Assembly: GCF_014650955.1 (NCBI RefSeq)
Contig: NZ_BMVY01000013.1
Location: 124,001-188,000, forward strand
Source of the DNA: Streptomyces tauricus
GTDB lineage: Bacteria; Actinomycetota; Actinomycetes; Streptomycetales; Streptomycetaceae
DNA length: 64,000 nt
Direction of reading: 5' to 3'
The notes beneath the pieces were generated by a model that was given only the letters and a program-made list of their open reading frames with translations, had not been told where the DNA came from and ran no database searches. Made by a program: the position numbers and the translations under genes. The stretch's first letter is position 1; each line of letters opens with the position of its first letter. Below, piece by piece: positions 1 through 9,254 of the stretch.

Positions 1-44
1 ACGCGAACCCGCCGTTGTCGGACCCGAGTCGTACTCTGGGCCCC

Positions 45-2984
45 ATGCAGACTCCGCCGGACCGGCACGAGTACCCCGCTCACTGGGAGGCCGACGTCGT
101 CCTGCGCGACGGCGGCACCGCGCGCATCCGGCCCATCGCGGCCGACGACGCCGACCGCCTCGTCAGCTTCTACGAGCAGGTCTCCGCCGAGTCGAAGTAC
201 TACCGCTTCTTCGCGCCGTACCCGCGGCTGTCCGCCAAGGACGTCCACCGCTTCACCCACCACGACTTCGTGGACCGGGTCGGACTCGCGGCGACCGTCG
301 GCGGCGAATTCATCGCCACCGTACGGTACGACCGCATCGCCGCGGACGGCCGCCCCGCGTCCGCCCCCGCGGACGAGGCGGAGGTCGCCTTCCTCGTCCA
401 GGACGCCCATCAGGGCCGTGGCGTGGCCTCCGCCCTGCTCGAACACATCGCGGCCGTCGCCCGTGAGCGCGGCATCCGACGGTTCGCCGCCGAGGTGCTG
501 CCCGCCAACAGCAAGATGATCAAGGTGTTCACGGACGCCGGGTACCAGCAGAAGCGCAGCTTCGAGGACGGCGTCGTACGCCTGGAGTTCGACCTGGAGC
601 CCACCGACCGTTCGCTCGCCGTGCAGCGCGCGCGGGAGCAGCGTGCGGAGGCGCGTTCCGTGGCCCGCCTCCTGGCACCTGGTTCGGTCGCGGTCGTCGG
701 AGCGGGCCGCACACCGGGGGGAGTGGGCCGCAGCATCCTGGACAACCTCCGCGACGCGGGCTTCACCGGCCGCCTGTACGCGGTGAACGGAGCACTTCAG
801 GAGAAGGAGCTCGCCGGAGTCCCGGCCCACCGCTCCGTGCGGGACATCGGGGAGCCCGTCGACCTCGCGGTGATCGCCGTCCCGGCCGAACGGGTCCCGG
901 AAGCGGTCGCCGAGTGCGGCGAGCACGGAGTGCAGGGGCTCGTCGTGGTCTCCGCGGGATACGCCGAGAGCGGCCCCGAGGGCAGGCAGCGCCAGCGCGA
1001 ACTCGTACGCCAGGCGCGTACGTACGGGATGCGCATCATCGGGCCGAACGCCTTCGGGGTCATCAACACCTCCCCGGGGACGCGGCTCAACGCCTCGCTC
1101 GCGCCGGAGATGCCGCGCACCGGACGCATCGGGCTGTTCGCCCAGTCCGGGGCCATCGGGATCGCGCTGCTGTCCCGGCTGCACCGGCGCGGCGGCGGGG
1201 TCACCGGGGTGACGGGCGTGTCGACCTTCGTGTCCTCCGGCAACCGCGCGGACGTGTCCGGCAACGACGTCCTTCAGTACTGGTACGACGACCCGGACAC
1301 CGATGTCGCGCTCATGTACCTCGAATCGATCGGCAACCCGCGGAAGTTCACCCGTCTCGCGCGGCGCACGGCGGCGGCCAAGCCGCTGGTCGTCGTCCAG
1401 GGCGCGCGGCACGGCGGAGCCGCGCCCCAGGGGCACGCGGTACGGGCCACCCGGCTGCCCCACGCCACGGTGTCCGCCCTGCTGCGGCAGGCCGGGGTCA
1501 TCAGGGTGGACACGATCACGGAGCTGGTCGACGCGGGGCTGCTGCTGGCCCGCCAGCCCCTGCCGGCGGGCCCGAGGGTGGCGATCCTCGGCAACTCCGA
1601 GTCGCTCGGGCTGCTGACGTACGACGCGTGTCTCGCCCAGGAGCTGCGGCCGCTGCCGCCCCGCGACCTGACGACGGGTGCCTCGGCCGAGGACTTCCGC
1701 GCGGCGCTGGCGCACGCCCTGGCCGACGACGCCTGCGACGCCGTCGTGGTCACGGCGATCCCGGCGGTGGGGGACATGTCCGCGGCGGACGCGGCCCTCG
1801 CCGAGGCCCTCCGTTCGGCCTCGGCGGCGGCCCCCGGCAAGCCGGTCCTCGTGGTGCACGTGGAACTGGGCGGCCTCGCGGAGGCCCTGTCCGCGGCGGC
1901 GAGCACCGCCCCGACCGGCCCCGCACCGCAGGTCGCTCCCGCGCCCGCCGAGGTGGAGAACGAGGTGGAGAGCCAGGTGGAAAACGAGGTGGAGAGCGCC
2001 GAGGTGGACTCCCGGCTGATCCCCGCCTACCCCGCCGCCGAGCGGGCCGTGCGCGCGCTCGCGGAAGCCGTGCGGTACGGCCAGTGGCGGCGCGAGTCCG
2101 CCGACCCGGGGCGGGTGCCCGAGTACGAGGACATCGACGAGAAGGGCGCGGCCGAGCAGATCGACCAGCTCCTGGCCGCAGCCTCCGAGCAACCGCAACC
2201 GCAACCGCAACCGCAACCGCGACCTGAGGCGGAAGCGCAGTCGGAAGTACAGCCGGAAGCTCAGACGGAAGCGCCGCCCGGGGGACCCGATGAGGACGCG
2301 CTCACCCTCGCCCCCGACGACACCTGCGCCCTCCTCGCCCGGTACGGCATCGACGTCCGTCGCGCCCTGCCCGCGCACACCCCCGGGGAGGCCGTCGCGG
2401 CGGCGGAGCGCCTCGGCTACCCCGTGGCCCTGAAGACCACCGCCCCGCACCTGCGGCACCGCGCCGACCTGGGCGGCGTCCGCCTCGACCTGGCGGACGA
2501 GGAGCAACTGCGGCGCGCGTACGCCGAGTTGACCAGCCTCTTCGGGGAGCCCGAGGAACTGCGCCCGGTGGTACAGGGCATGGCACCGCGCGGCGTCGAC
2601 ACGGTCGTACGGGCGGTCATCGACCCGGCCGCCGGAGCGGTGCTCTCCTTCGGGCTCGCGGGAGCGGCGTCGGAACTGCTCGGGGACACCGCACACCGAC
2701 TGATTCCGGTCACCGACCGCGACGCCGCCTCACTGGTCCGGTCCATCCGGACCGCGCCCCTCCTCTTCGGCTGGCGCGGCTCGGCCCCGGCGGACGTCGC
2801 GGCACTGGAGGAACTGCTGCTGCGCCTGTCACGGCTCGTCGACGACCATCCCGAGGTCGTCTCCGTGTCCCTGGAACCGGTCGTCGTGGCCCCGCGCGGG
2901 CTGAGCGTCCTCGGCGCTTCCGTACGGCTCGCGCCGCCGCCAGCCCGCGACGACCTCGGCCCCCGCACGCTTCCTGTGTACTGA
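45..2984 (+). CDS. GNAT acetyltransferase fused to NDP-forming acyl-CoA synthetase (PatA-like)
   Basis: About 979 residues from the ATG at 45; an in-frame TTG lies at 15 and upstream sequence is missing, so the start is uncertain. The N-terminal ~180 residues form a GNAT domain with the acetyl-CoA loop QDAHQGRGVAS. A CoA-binding Rossmann domain (VAVVGAGRTPGGVG), succinyl-CoA-ligase-like domains and a C-terminal ATP-grasp domain (GYPVALKTTAPHLRHR) follow. GNAT at the N-terminus is the order of Streptomyces lividans PatA, which acetylates and silences acyl-CoA synthetases, so a regulatory lysine acetyltransferase role is inferred. The usual catalytic-His block SHTGALA is replaced by a shorter LPHATVSALLRQAG, arguing against real acyl-CoA synthetase activity. 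A Pro/Glu/Gln low-complexity linker separates the synthetase-like and ATP-grasp parts. Confidence 0.85.
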   Translation: MQTPPDRHEYPAHWEADVVLRDGGTARIRPIAADDADRLVSFYEQVSAESKYYRFFAPYPRLSAKDVHRFTHHDFVDRVGLAATVGGEFIATVRYDRIAADGRPASAPADEAEVAFLVQDAHQGRGVASALLEHIAAVARERGIRRFAAEVLPANSKMIKVFTDAGYQQKRSFEDGVVRLEFDLEPTDRSLAVQRAREQRAEARSVARLLAPGSVAVVGAGRTPGGVGRSILDNLRDAGFTGRLYAVNGALQEKELAGVPAHRSVRDIGEPVDLAVIAVPAERVPEAVAECGEHGVQGLVVVSAGYAESGPEGRQRQRELVRQARTYGMRIIGPNAFGVINTSPGTRLNASLAPEMPRTGRIGLFAQSGAIGIALLSRLHRRGGGVTGVTGVSTFVSSGNRADVSGNDVLQYWYDDPDTDVALMYLESIGNPRKFTRLARRTAAAKPLVVVQGARHGGAAPQGHAVRATRLPHATVSALLRQAGVIRVDTITELVDAGLLLARQPLPAGPRVAILGNSESLGLLTYDACLAQELRPLPPRDLTTGASAEDFRAALAHALADDACDAVVVTAIPAVGDMSAADAALAEALRSASAAAPGKPVLVVHVELGGLAEALSAAASTAPTGPAPQVAPAPAEVENEVESQVENEVESAEVDSRLIPAYPAAERAVRALAEAVRYGQWRRESADPGRVPEYEDIDEKGAAEQIDQLLAAASEQPQPQPQPQPRPEAEAQSEVQPEAQTEAPPGGPDEDALTLAPDDTCALLARYGIDVRRALPAHTPGEAVAAAERLGYPVALKTTAPHLRHRADLGGVRLDLADEEQLRRAYAELTSLFGEPEELRPVVQGMAPRGVDTVVRAVIDPAAGAVLSFGLAGAASELLGDTAHRLIPVTDRDAASLVRSIRTAPLLFGWRGSAPADVAALEELLLRLSRLVDDHPEVVSVSLEPVVVAPRGLSVLGASVRLAPPPARDDLGPRTLPVY
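2189..2220 (+). repeat. Hexanucleotide microsatellite within the PatA-like gene
   Basis: Five tandem copies of CAACCG encode a Gln-Pro dipeptide run in the linker before the ATP-grasp domain. The unit is six bases, so copy-number change would keep the frame and only alter linker length. Confidence 0.8.
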
Positions 2985-3025
2985 GCGGTGCCTCGCAGTC
3001 AGTACGCCCCCGTAGAATGGACGTC

Positions 3026-3613
3026 ATGGCCAAGACCAGTACGACGACCCAGGGGCTGCGAGCGGCGATCGAGCGCAGCGGCTACTACCCGGCCCTTGTG
3101 GCCGAGGCGGTGGAGGCCGCTGTAGGGGGCGAGCCCATCCGGTCGTATCTGGTCCACCAGGAGACGACGTTCGACGCGAACGAGGTGCGCCGGCATGTCA
3201 CGGTGCTCGTTCTCACGGGTAACCGTTTCATCGTGAGCCACACCGACGAGCAGGCGGCGGACAGCACGTCCCCCACGCCGTACGCGACCACGTCCACCGA
3301 GTCCGTGAAGCTTGGCCGGATCTCGTCCGTCGTGCTCAGCCGGGTCGTGGCGAACCCGGAGAAGTACGTGGTGGGGACCCTGCCGCGCGAGGTCGTCCTC
3401 ACGATCGGCTGGGGCGCGGTCGCCCGTATCGACCTGGAGCCCGCGGCCTGCGGCGACTCCAACTGCGAGGCGGACCACGGCTACACCGGCAGCTCGACGG
3501 CGGACGACCTGAGCCTGCGTGTCAGCGAGGCCGGTGACGGGCCGGACGCCGTGCGCCAGACGCTCGCCTTCGCGCAGTCGCTCTCCGAGGCGACCGCGGA
3601 CGTCACCCGCTGA
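3026..3613 (+). CDS. Conserved actinobacterial protein, DUF5998-like
   Basis: About 195 residues from the ATG at 3026; an in-frame ATG at 3017 is the alternative. No signal peptide or membrane segment. The central part (HVTVLVLTGNRFIVSHTDEQ) looks like a PH-like beta barrel. A Cys pair occurs in CGDSNCEADHG near the C-terminus. It ends in a TGATG overlap with the alkaline-phosphatase-fold gene downstream, so the two are translated together. I place it in the DUF5998 family, found next to this phosphatase in Streptomyces, from memory of that pairing. No biochemical role is known to me. Confidence 0.7.
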   Translation: MAKTSTTTQGLRAAIERSGYYPALVAEAVEAAVGGEPIRSYLVHQETTFDANEVRRHVTVLVLTGNRFIVSHTDEQAADSTSPTPYATTSTESVKLGRISSVVLSRVVANPEKYVVGTLPREVVLTIGWGAVARIDLEPAACGDSNCEADHGYTGSSTADDLSLRVSEAGDGPDAVRQTLAFAQSLSEATADVTR

Positions 3614-4800
3614 TGTCCCAGCACGTCTGGGACGACCCGGAGCCGCTCACCGTCGAGTCCGCGCCCGTGCCCGAGTACGGCAGCGGTTCGCTCGCCGACC
3701 TCCTGCCCACGCTGGCCGTGGGCATGGACGTCCCCGACATGACCGCCTCGCTCGGCGAACTGAGCCCGGCCGACCGGAACTGCGTCTTCCTGATCGACGG
3801 CCTCGGCTGGGAGCAGCTGAAGGCGCACCCGGACGAGGCCCCGTTCATGACCTCCCTGTTGGGCAGTTCGCGCGGCGGCACCGGCCGGCCGATCACGGCG
3901 GGCTATCCCGCGACCACCGCCACCTCGCTGGCCTCGGTCGGCACCGGACTGCCCCCGGGCGCCCACGGCCTGCCCGGTTACACCGTGCGCAACCCGGAGA
4001 CCGGCGAGCTGATGAACCAGCTCCGCTGGATCCCCTGGACCAAGCCGGGCACGTGGCAGCCGTACCCCACGGTGTTCCAGCTGGCCGACGCGGCGGGCGT
4101 GCACACGGCCCAGGTGTCGGCCCCGCACTTCCAGAACACGCCCCTGACCAAGATCGCGCTCAGCGGCGGTACGTTTCACGGACGGCTGACCGGCGAGGAC
4201 CGCATGGACATGGCGGCCGAGCAACTGGCCGCCGGGGACCGCTCGCTGGTCTACACGTACTACGCCGAGGTCGACGGCAAGGGGCACCGCTTCGGCGTCG
4301 ACTCCGACCCCTGGCGCGGCCAGCTCATGTACGTGGACCGGCTGGTCCAGCGCCTGGCCGAGCAACTGCCGCCGCGCGCGGCCCTCTACGTCACCGCCGA
4401 CCACGGCATGATCGACGTCCCCTTCGACGAGCAGCACCGGATCGACTTCGACGAGGACTGGGAGCTGCGCGCGGGCGTCGCCCTCCTCGGCGGCGAGGGC
4501 CGCGCCCGGCATGTGTACGCGGTCCCGGGCGCCGAGTCGGACGTCCTGACCTGCTGGCGCGAGGTCCTCGGCGAGCAGTTCTGGGTGGCCTCGCGCGACG
4601 AGGCGATCGCGGCGGGCTGGTTCGGCCCGCACATCGACGAGCGGGTGTACGCGCGTATCGGCGACGTGGTCGCGGCCGCCCGGGACGACGTGCTGATCAC
4701 CGCGTCCGAGCGGGAGCCGAAGGAGTCCTTGATGGTCGGCAACCATGGCTCGATGACCTCGGCGGAACAGCACATTCCGCTGCTGGAAGTGCGTTCCTGA
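3613..4800 (+). CDS. Alkaline phosphatase-superfamily protein (nucleotide pyrophosphatase/phosphodiesterase-like)
   Basis: 395 residues. It starts at the ATG overlapping the previous stop (TGATG). Metal-binding alkaline-phosphatase-fold motifs are in the expected order: VFLIDGLGWEQL for the first metal site, a Thr nucleophile in GYPATTATSLASVGTG, TADHGMID for the Asp-His pair and NHGSMT for the last His. It probably hydrolyses a phosphodiester or pyrophosphate in the cytoplasm, as there is no signal peptide. Substrate is unknown. Co-translation with the DUF5998-like gene suggests they work together. Confidence 0.85.
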   Translation: MSQHVWDDPEPLTVESAPVPEYGSGSLADLLPTLAVGMDVPDMTASLGELSPADRNCVFLIDGLGWEQLKAHPDEAPFMTSLLGSSRGGTGRPITAGYPATTATSLASVGTGLPPGAHGLPGYTVRNPETGELMNQLRWIPWTKPGTWQPYPTVFQLADAAGVHTAQVSAPHFQNTPLTKIALSGGTFHGRLTGEDRMDMAAEQLAAGDRSLVYTYYAEVDGKGHRFGVDSDPWRGQLMYVDRLVQRLAEQLPPRAALYVTADHGMIDVPFDEQHRIDFDEDWELRAGVALLGGEGRARHVYAVPGAESDVLTCWREVLGEQFWVASRDEAIAAGWFGPHIDERVYARIGDVVAAARDDVLITASEREPKESLMVGNHGSMTSAEQHIPLLEVRS

Positions 4801-4881
4801 CCCTCCGCCCGCCGCGCGTCACCCCCGCTCCACCGCTGCCTCACCCCCGCCCCGTCCCTGCTGAAAGGTGCTCGACTCCCC

Positions 4882-5538
4882 ATGCCCGAGCTGGTGTTCT
4901 TCTCCGGAACCATGGACTGCGGGAAGTCGACGCTGGCTCTGCAGATCGAGCACAACCGCTCGGCCCGCGGCCTGCAGGGCATGATCTTCACCCGGGACGA
5001 CCGCGCGGGTGAGGGCAAGCTGTCCTCACGGCTCGGCCTGGTCACGGACGCGGTGGAGGTCGAGGACGACCAGGACGTGTACGCGTACCTCGTCGAGCAT
5101 CTCTCGCGGGGCGGCAGGGCGGACTACGTCATCGCCGACGAGGCGCAGTTCCTCGCGCCGGAGCAGATCGACCAACTCGCGCGCGTGGTCGACGACCTGG
5201 ACATCGACGTCTTCGCCTTCGGCATCACCACCGACTTCCGCTCCAAGCTCTTTCCGGGCTCCCAGCGGCTCGTCGAACTGGCCGACCGCGTCGAGGTCCT
5301 CCAGGTCGAGGCCCTGTGCTGGTGCGGCGCCCGCGCCACCCACAACGCCCGCACGATAGGCGGCCGGATGGTCGTGGAGGGTGCTCAGGTCGTCGTCGGC
5401 GACGTCGACCAGTCGGAGGACATCGGTTACGAGGTGCTGTGCCGCCGCCACCACAGCCGGCGGATGACCGCGGCCACCGCGCGGGCGGGCGCCCTGTCCC
5501 CGGACGTGCTCCCGGTGGACACCGTGGCCGGGCGCTGA
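4882..5538 (+). CDS. tdk: Thymidine kinase
   Basis: 218 residues, normal for bacterial type II thymidine kinase, which phosphorylates thymidine to dTMP in salvage. Visible motifs are the P-loop GTMDCGKST (residues 9-17), the Walker B/catalytic region VIADEAQF, a lasso region around residues 145-175, and zinc-binding cysteines in LCWCGARATHNAR and VLCRRHH. It lies 81 bp after the phosphatase-fold gene on the same strand and converges with the VOC gene only 16 bp away, with no obvious terminator between them. Confidence 0.93.
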   Translation: MPELVFFSGTMDCGKSTLALQIEHNRSARGLQGMIFTRDDRAGEGKLSSRLGLVTDAVEVEDDQDVYAYLVEHLSRGGRADYVIADEAQFLAPEQIDQLARVVDDLDIDVFAFGITTDFRSKLFPGSQRLVELADRVEVLQVEALCWCGARATHNARTIGGRMVVEGAQVVVGDVDQSEDIGYEVLCRRHHSRRMTAATARAGALSPDVLPVDTVAGR

Positions 5539-5554
5539 CGCGTCCCCGCCGGGC

Positions 5555-6346
5555 TCAGCGGGTCCGTACCAGCGAGAACGCCGCTCCCTCCAGGTCGGCC
5601 ACCATGGCGACACGGCCGTACGGGCTGTCCTGGGCCGGCTTGAGCACGTGGCCGCCGAGTTCGACGACCAGGGCCACGGACGCGTCCACGTCGACGACCT
5701 CGAAGTACGTCAGCCAGTGCGCGCCACGGTCGCGGGGCAGGGCGTTGCCGACGCCATGGATCCCGGCCACCGGGCGGCCCTTGATGTGCAGGGTGACGTA
5801 GTCGGAGTCGGCGGAGACGACGGGCTCCTCCTCGTAGCCGAAGACCGTCTCGTAGAACTTGGCGACACCCGCGGACTCACGGGTGACGAGCTCGTTCCAC
5901 GTGGGGGTCCCGGGAACCCCGGCGATGCCCGCACCGAGGTGGGCCGCGGCCTGCCAGATGCCGAACACGGCGCCCGAGGGGTCCGAGGCGATCGCCAGGC
6001 GCCCGGCGGCGTCGGCGACCAGGGGACCGACGCCGACCGTGCCACCGCAGTGCCGGACCGTCTCCGCCGTCAGGTCCACGTCGTCCGAGGCGAGGTAGGG
6101 CGTCCACGCGACGGGCAGATGACGGTCCGGCGGAAGCTGGCCGATGCCCGCCACCTCGTGCCCGTCCAACTGCGCCCGTACATACGCACCCAGCTGCTGC
6201 GGACCGGGCTGGAACTCCCAGCCGAACAGTTCCCCGTAGAACTCCTGGGTCGCGGCCATCCCGTGCACCATCAGACTCACCCAGCAGGGTGTGCCGGGCG
6301 TGTACGCAGAGCCGTTCAGGCCGGCCGACTCCCGTGCCTCGGTCAT
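5555..6346 (-). CDS. Two-domain VOC (glyoxalase/bleomycin resistance-fold) protein
   Basis: 263 residues from the ATG at 6346, chosen because GGAGAGG lies just upstream; the open frame extends further but without a ribosome site. Two tandem VOC domains of about 125 residues are seen: the first around GTPCWVSLMVHGMAATQEFY, the second around GTPTWNELVTRESAGVAKFY. This is the arrangement of the CFP30B/CFP32-like actinobacterial proteins that pair two half-sites in one chain. The metal ligands and substrate cannot be assigned from sequence, so glyoxalase or hydroxylase activity remains a guess. Confidence 0.8.
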   Translation of the reverse strand: MTEARESAGLNGSAYTPGTPCWVSLMVHGMAATQEFYGELFGWEFQPGPQQLGAYVRAQLDGHEVAGIGQLPPDRHLPVAWTPYLASDDVDLTAETVRHCGGTVGVGPLVADAAGRLAIASDPSGAVFGIWQAAAHLGAGIAGVPGTPTWNELVTRESAGVAKFYETVFGYEEEPVVSADSDYVTLHIKGRPVAGIHGVGNALPRDRGAHWLTYFEVVDVDASVALVVELGGHVLKPAQDSPYGRVAMVADLEGAAFSLVRTR

Positions 6347-6659
6347 CGTCACCCTCTCCTCGGCGCCTCGCGGGGCCGCTTCACTTCCGCTGTCGAACCG
6401 GGCGTACCGCCGTCGTGGACCACGGCGCCCGATGCCGATGGTCGCACCACCGGCGTTCGGCCGCGCCACGGCCGAACGGCCCACGGCGGGAGGATGCCCG
6501 CATTCCTGTTGCCCATCCGTTTCCCCGCGATTGCCTGCGCATGTCCATCGGCCGTACAGCGTGTGCCCGTTCCTGCACGCCGTGTGGTCGGTTCGGCCCG
6601 GCGGAGCACAGTAGCCGGACCTGGACGATGTAGCCACCCCGTGCGCGAGGATGGTGGCC
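6347..6659. other. Divergent intergenic region, VOC gene / sulfurtransferase gene
   Basis: About 310 bases between divergent genes, so it should hold both promoters. I see the VOC ribosome site at its left edge and GCGAGG before the sulfurtransferase start at its right. Open frames across it lack coding character. No convincing operator was found. Confidence 0.5.
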
Positions 6660-7487
6660 ATGAACGCCATCATCTCCGCATCCCGACTCGCGAGCGACCT
6701 GACGGGGCCGAACCCGCCGGTCGTGCTGGACATCCGCTGGCAGCTGGGCGGCCCGAACCTGCGCGACTCCTACGAGGAAGCGCACATTCCGGGGGCCGTC
6801 TACGTGGACCTGGACACCGAACTCGCCGGCCCCGCCGGCGCGGCGGGACGCCACCCGCTGCCGGACCTGGAGGTCTTCGGCGCGGCCATGCGAGCGGCCG
6901 GGGTCTCCGAGGACCGTGACGTCGTCGTGTACGACGGAGGGCTCGGCTGGGCCGCCGCGCGGGCCTGGTGGCTGTTGCGCTGGACGGGTCATCCGTCGGT
7001 GCGTGTGCTTGACGGCGGCTTCGCGGAGTGGAGCGGTCCGGTCGAGAGCGGCCGGGCGGCTCCGGCCGCCGGGACCTTCGTACCGGCTCCGGGGAAGGTC
7101 TCCCTGCTCGATGCCGACGGCGCCGCGGCGCTGGCCCGCACCGGTCTGCTGCTCGACGCCCGGGCCGCCGAGCGCTATCGCGGCGACGTCGAGCCGATCG
7201 ACCGGGTCGGCGGCCACATCCCGGGCGCGGTCTCGGCGCCGACGACCGGCAATGTGGCCGAATCCGGTCGCTTCCTGCCAGCCGGTGAACTCGCGGACCG
7301 CTTCGCGTCCCTGGGCGTCGACGGCTCCTCGGAGGTCGGCGTGTACTGCGGGTCGGGTGTCTCCGGCGCGCACGAGGTCCTCGCGCTGGCGGTCGCGGGC
7401 ATCCCGGCCGCGTTGTACGTGGGGTCCTGGTCGGAGTGGTCGCAGGACGACGGGCGGCCGGTCGCGACGGGCCCCGACCCGCAGTAG
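6660..7487 (+). CDS. Sulfurtransferase, two rhodanese domains (thiosulfate/3-mercaptopyruvate type)
   Basis: 275 residues from the ATG at 6660; ATG 6651 is possible but has no room for the GAGG ribosome site. An N-terminal non-catalytic rhodanese domain (LDIRWQLGGPNLRDSYEEAH, then IPGAVYVDLD) is followed by a C-terminal domain with HIPGAVSAPT and the active-site Cys loop CGSGVSG. It transfers sulfane sulfur from thiosulfate or mercaptopyruvate to a thiophilic acceptor. The loop CGSGVSG fits either substrate class, so the exact activity is open. A strong bidirectional hairpin lies between it and convergent sepH. Confidence 0.88.
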   Translation: MNAIISASRLASDLTGPNPPVVLDIRWQLGGPNLRDSYEEAHIPGAVYVDLDTELAGPAGAAGRHPLPDLEVFGAAMRAAGVSEDRDVVVYDGGLGWAAARAWWLLRWTGHPSVRVLDGGFAEWSGPVESGRAAPAAGTFVPAPGKVSLLDADGAAALARTGLLLDARAAERYRGDVEPIDRVGGHIPGAVSAPTTGNVAESGRFLPAGELADRFASLGVDGSSEVGVYCGSGVSGAHEVLALAVAGIPAALYVGSWSEWSQDDGRPVATGPDPQ

Positions 7488-7580
7488 CACCCGCGCCGCA
7501 CCGACCGGACGGAACGTACGGACCGTACGGACCGCCAAGAAGGCGCGAACCGGACGGGAAGTGTGTACCGGACAGGAAGC

Positions 7581-7634
7581 GCGGCCCGGTAAGGAACCGC
7601 GGCCCGGTAAGGAACCGCGGCCCGGTAACGAAGG
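7581..7634. repeat. 18-bp tandem repeat, three copies
   Basis: The unit GCGGCCCGGTAAGGAACC occurs at 7581 and 7599, with a diverged third copy at 7617. It lies in the non-coding stretch between the sulfurtransferase stop and the terminator hairpin. Confidence 0.8.
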
Positions 7635-7649
7635 GCGGACGGGAGAGCG

Positions 7650-7680
7650 GAGGGCTCGCACCGAGACGGTGCGAGCCCTC
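7650..7680. terminator. Bidirectional terminator hairpin between sulfurtransferase and sepH
   Basis: Perfect 14-bp stem (GAGGGCTCGCACCG, 7650-7663) with a 3-nt loop and the complementary arm at 7667-7680. It sits between two convergent genes, 8 bp before the sepH stop. No U-tract follows, as is common in Streptomyces. Confidence 0.8.
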
Positions 7681-7688
7681 GCCACTTC

Positions 7689-8783
7689 CTAGTCCTGCTT
7701 CTTGCGTCGTGTCCCGAAGACGATCTCGTCCCAGCTCGGCACGGCCGCTCTGCGTCCCGGACGGACACCGTCCGCCTCGGCCTGGCGGTCGGTGGCGCCG
7801 ACGAGCCGGTCACGGTGGCTGGCCACCGAGCGCGGCATGAGCACGTCCGCGTAGGCGGAACCGGCCGAGGCCGCGGGAGCCGGCGGCTCCTCCACCTCTT
7901 CCTCCGGAACGGGCGGTTCCTCCGTGGCGGGGCGCTCCGTGGTCGAGGTCGTGGAGGCCGTCGAGGCGGCGGGTCCCGCCGACGGCCTCTCCGGTACGAC
8001 CATGTCGCCGCGGAAGCTGGGCACCGCCTCCAGGAGGCTGGTCAGCGAGTCGCGCTCACGCTCGCTGACGCCCTCCTCGATGTCCTGCTCCGACGACGGC
8101 GGCAGGCTCGGCCGCTCGATCTGCCGGTCCAGGGCCCGGTCCAGCGGACGGTCGCGGGGCAGCCGCGCGATGCGCGGTACGAACGGGAAGCTGGGCTCGG
8201 CGGCGCCGAGGTCGTCGGACTCGCCGATCAGCGAGCGCGCCTCGTCGTCGACGGCCTGGACGAGCCGCCGGGGCGGGTCGTACGTCCAGCTCGCGGAGTG
8301 CGGTTCGCTCGCGACCCGGTAGACGAGCAGCACCTCCCAGGTGCCGTCGTCGCGGCGCCAGGAGTCCCACTGGACGGTCTCCTTGTCGGCGCCGCGGTGC
8401 AGCAGGCGCTCCTGCACGGCCTCGCCGAGCTGGGGACCGGTCGTCTCGCCGGGGCGGCGGACGGGCGTCTTGCGGGCGCGCTCGGCCATGAAGGCGCGCT
8501 CGGCGAGCACGGGTCCTTCGAAGCGGCGCACGCGGTCGACGGGGATACCGGCGAGCGAGGCGACCTCTTCGGCGGATGCTCCCGCGCGTATCCGTGCCTG
8601 GATGTCTCGGGGGCGGAGATGGCTCTCCACCTCGATCTCGATCTGGCCGAGGCGGGGACGGTCGCCGCGTACGGCGGCGCGTAGACGCTCGTCAATCGGA
8701 AGCGTGTACTCCGTGCTGTCCGCAGCCTTCAGCACCAGCCGTGTGCCGTCGTTGGAGACGGCCACGACACGCAGTTCGGGCAT
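7689..8783 (-). CDS. sepH: SepH, cell-division protein (DUF3071, helix-turn-helix)
   Basis: 364 residues from the ATG at 8783, which has GGGAGGT five bases upstream. The N-terminal ~110 residues are the conserved DUF3071 domain (MPELRVVAVSNDGTRLVL) with a helix-turn-helix-like segment ASAEEVASLAGIPVDRVRRF. The remainder is Pro/Glu-rich and probably disordered, with a short basic C-terminus. SepH binds FtsZ and stimulates its assembly during sporulation septation in Streptomyces. The assignment rests on the N-terminal domain and on its position in this core region. Confidence 0.85.
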   Translation of the reverse strand: MPELRVVAVSNDGTRLVLKAADSTEYTLPIDERLRAAVRGDRPRLGQIEIEVESHLRPRDIQARIRAGASAEEVASLAGIPVDRVRRFEGPVLAERAFMAERARKTPVRRPGETTGPQLGEAVQERLLHRGADKETVQWDSWRRDDGTWEVLLVYRVASEPHSASWTYDPPRRLVQAVDDEARSLIGESDDLGAAEPSFPFVPRIARLPRDRPLDRALDRQIERPSLPPSSEQDIEEGVSERERDSLTSLLEAVPSFRGDMVVPERPSAGPAASTASTTSTTERPATEEPPVPEEEVEEPPAPAASAGSAYADVLMPRSVASHRDRLVGATDRQAEADGVRPGRRAAVPSWDEIVFGTRRKKQD

Positions 8784-9254
8784 GGGGACCTCCCGGGTGG
8801 TGCCTGCCGACGTCACGTGCGTCGCTGCTTCCGCTAGTCGAGTGTGGCCTGCCCGGGTGCAGCCTGCCACAACCTTGCCGAGTTGCCCGGCGTGTCGGAC
8901 GGTGGCCCGAACTCGCCGTTATGGCACGGTTACCTATTCGCAACGCTAAGTGACGACCCTCATCACCCTGTGCAACGGGCCCCCTCTCGGCGGTCCTGTA
9001 CGGCTCCGGACACCCTGGCGTGCGTCCGGTCCCAGGGCTCGCAACAGTACTCCATTCGGGCCACTTGCGTGGATCGGCACGCCACCGAACTTCTGTCCGG
9101 AGGCGGGAGTTGGCCGCCCGGGGTGACATTCTCGTGATCATGGTGAGACCGGTTCTTCACATGATCGCCAGAAGTGGAGGGAGTCGCTTCGACCGTACGT
9201 CCTGTGCTCGGGCAATCGGTCGACGCGACGGCCGCGCGTGGTCCGTCCGAGTTG
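8784..9254. other. Intergenic region upstream of sepH
   Basis: About 470 bases between two minus-strand genes. It must contain the sepH promoter, but I could not assign -35/-10 elements confidently. No conserved small gene or stable hairpin recognised. Confidence 0.4.
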
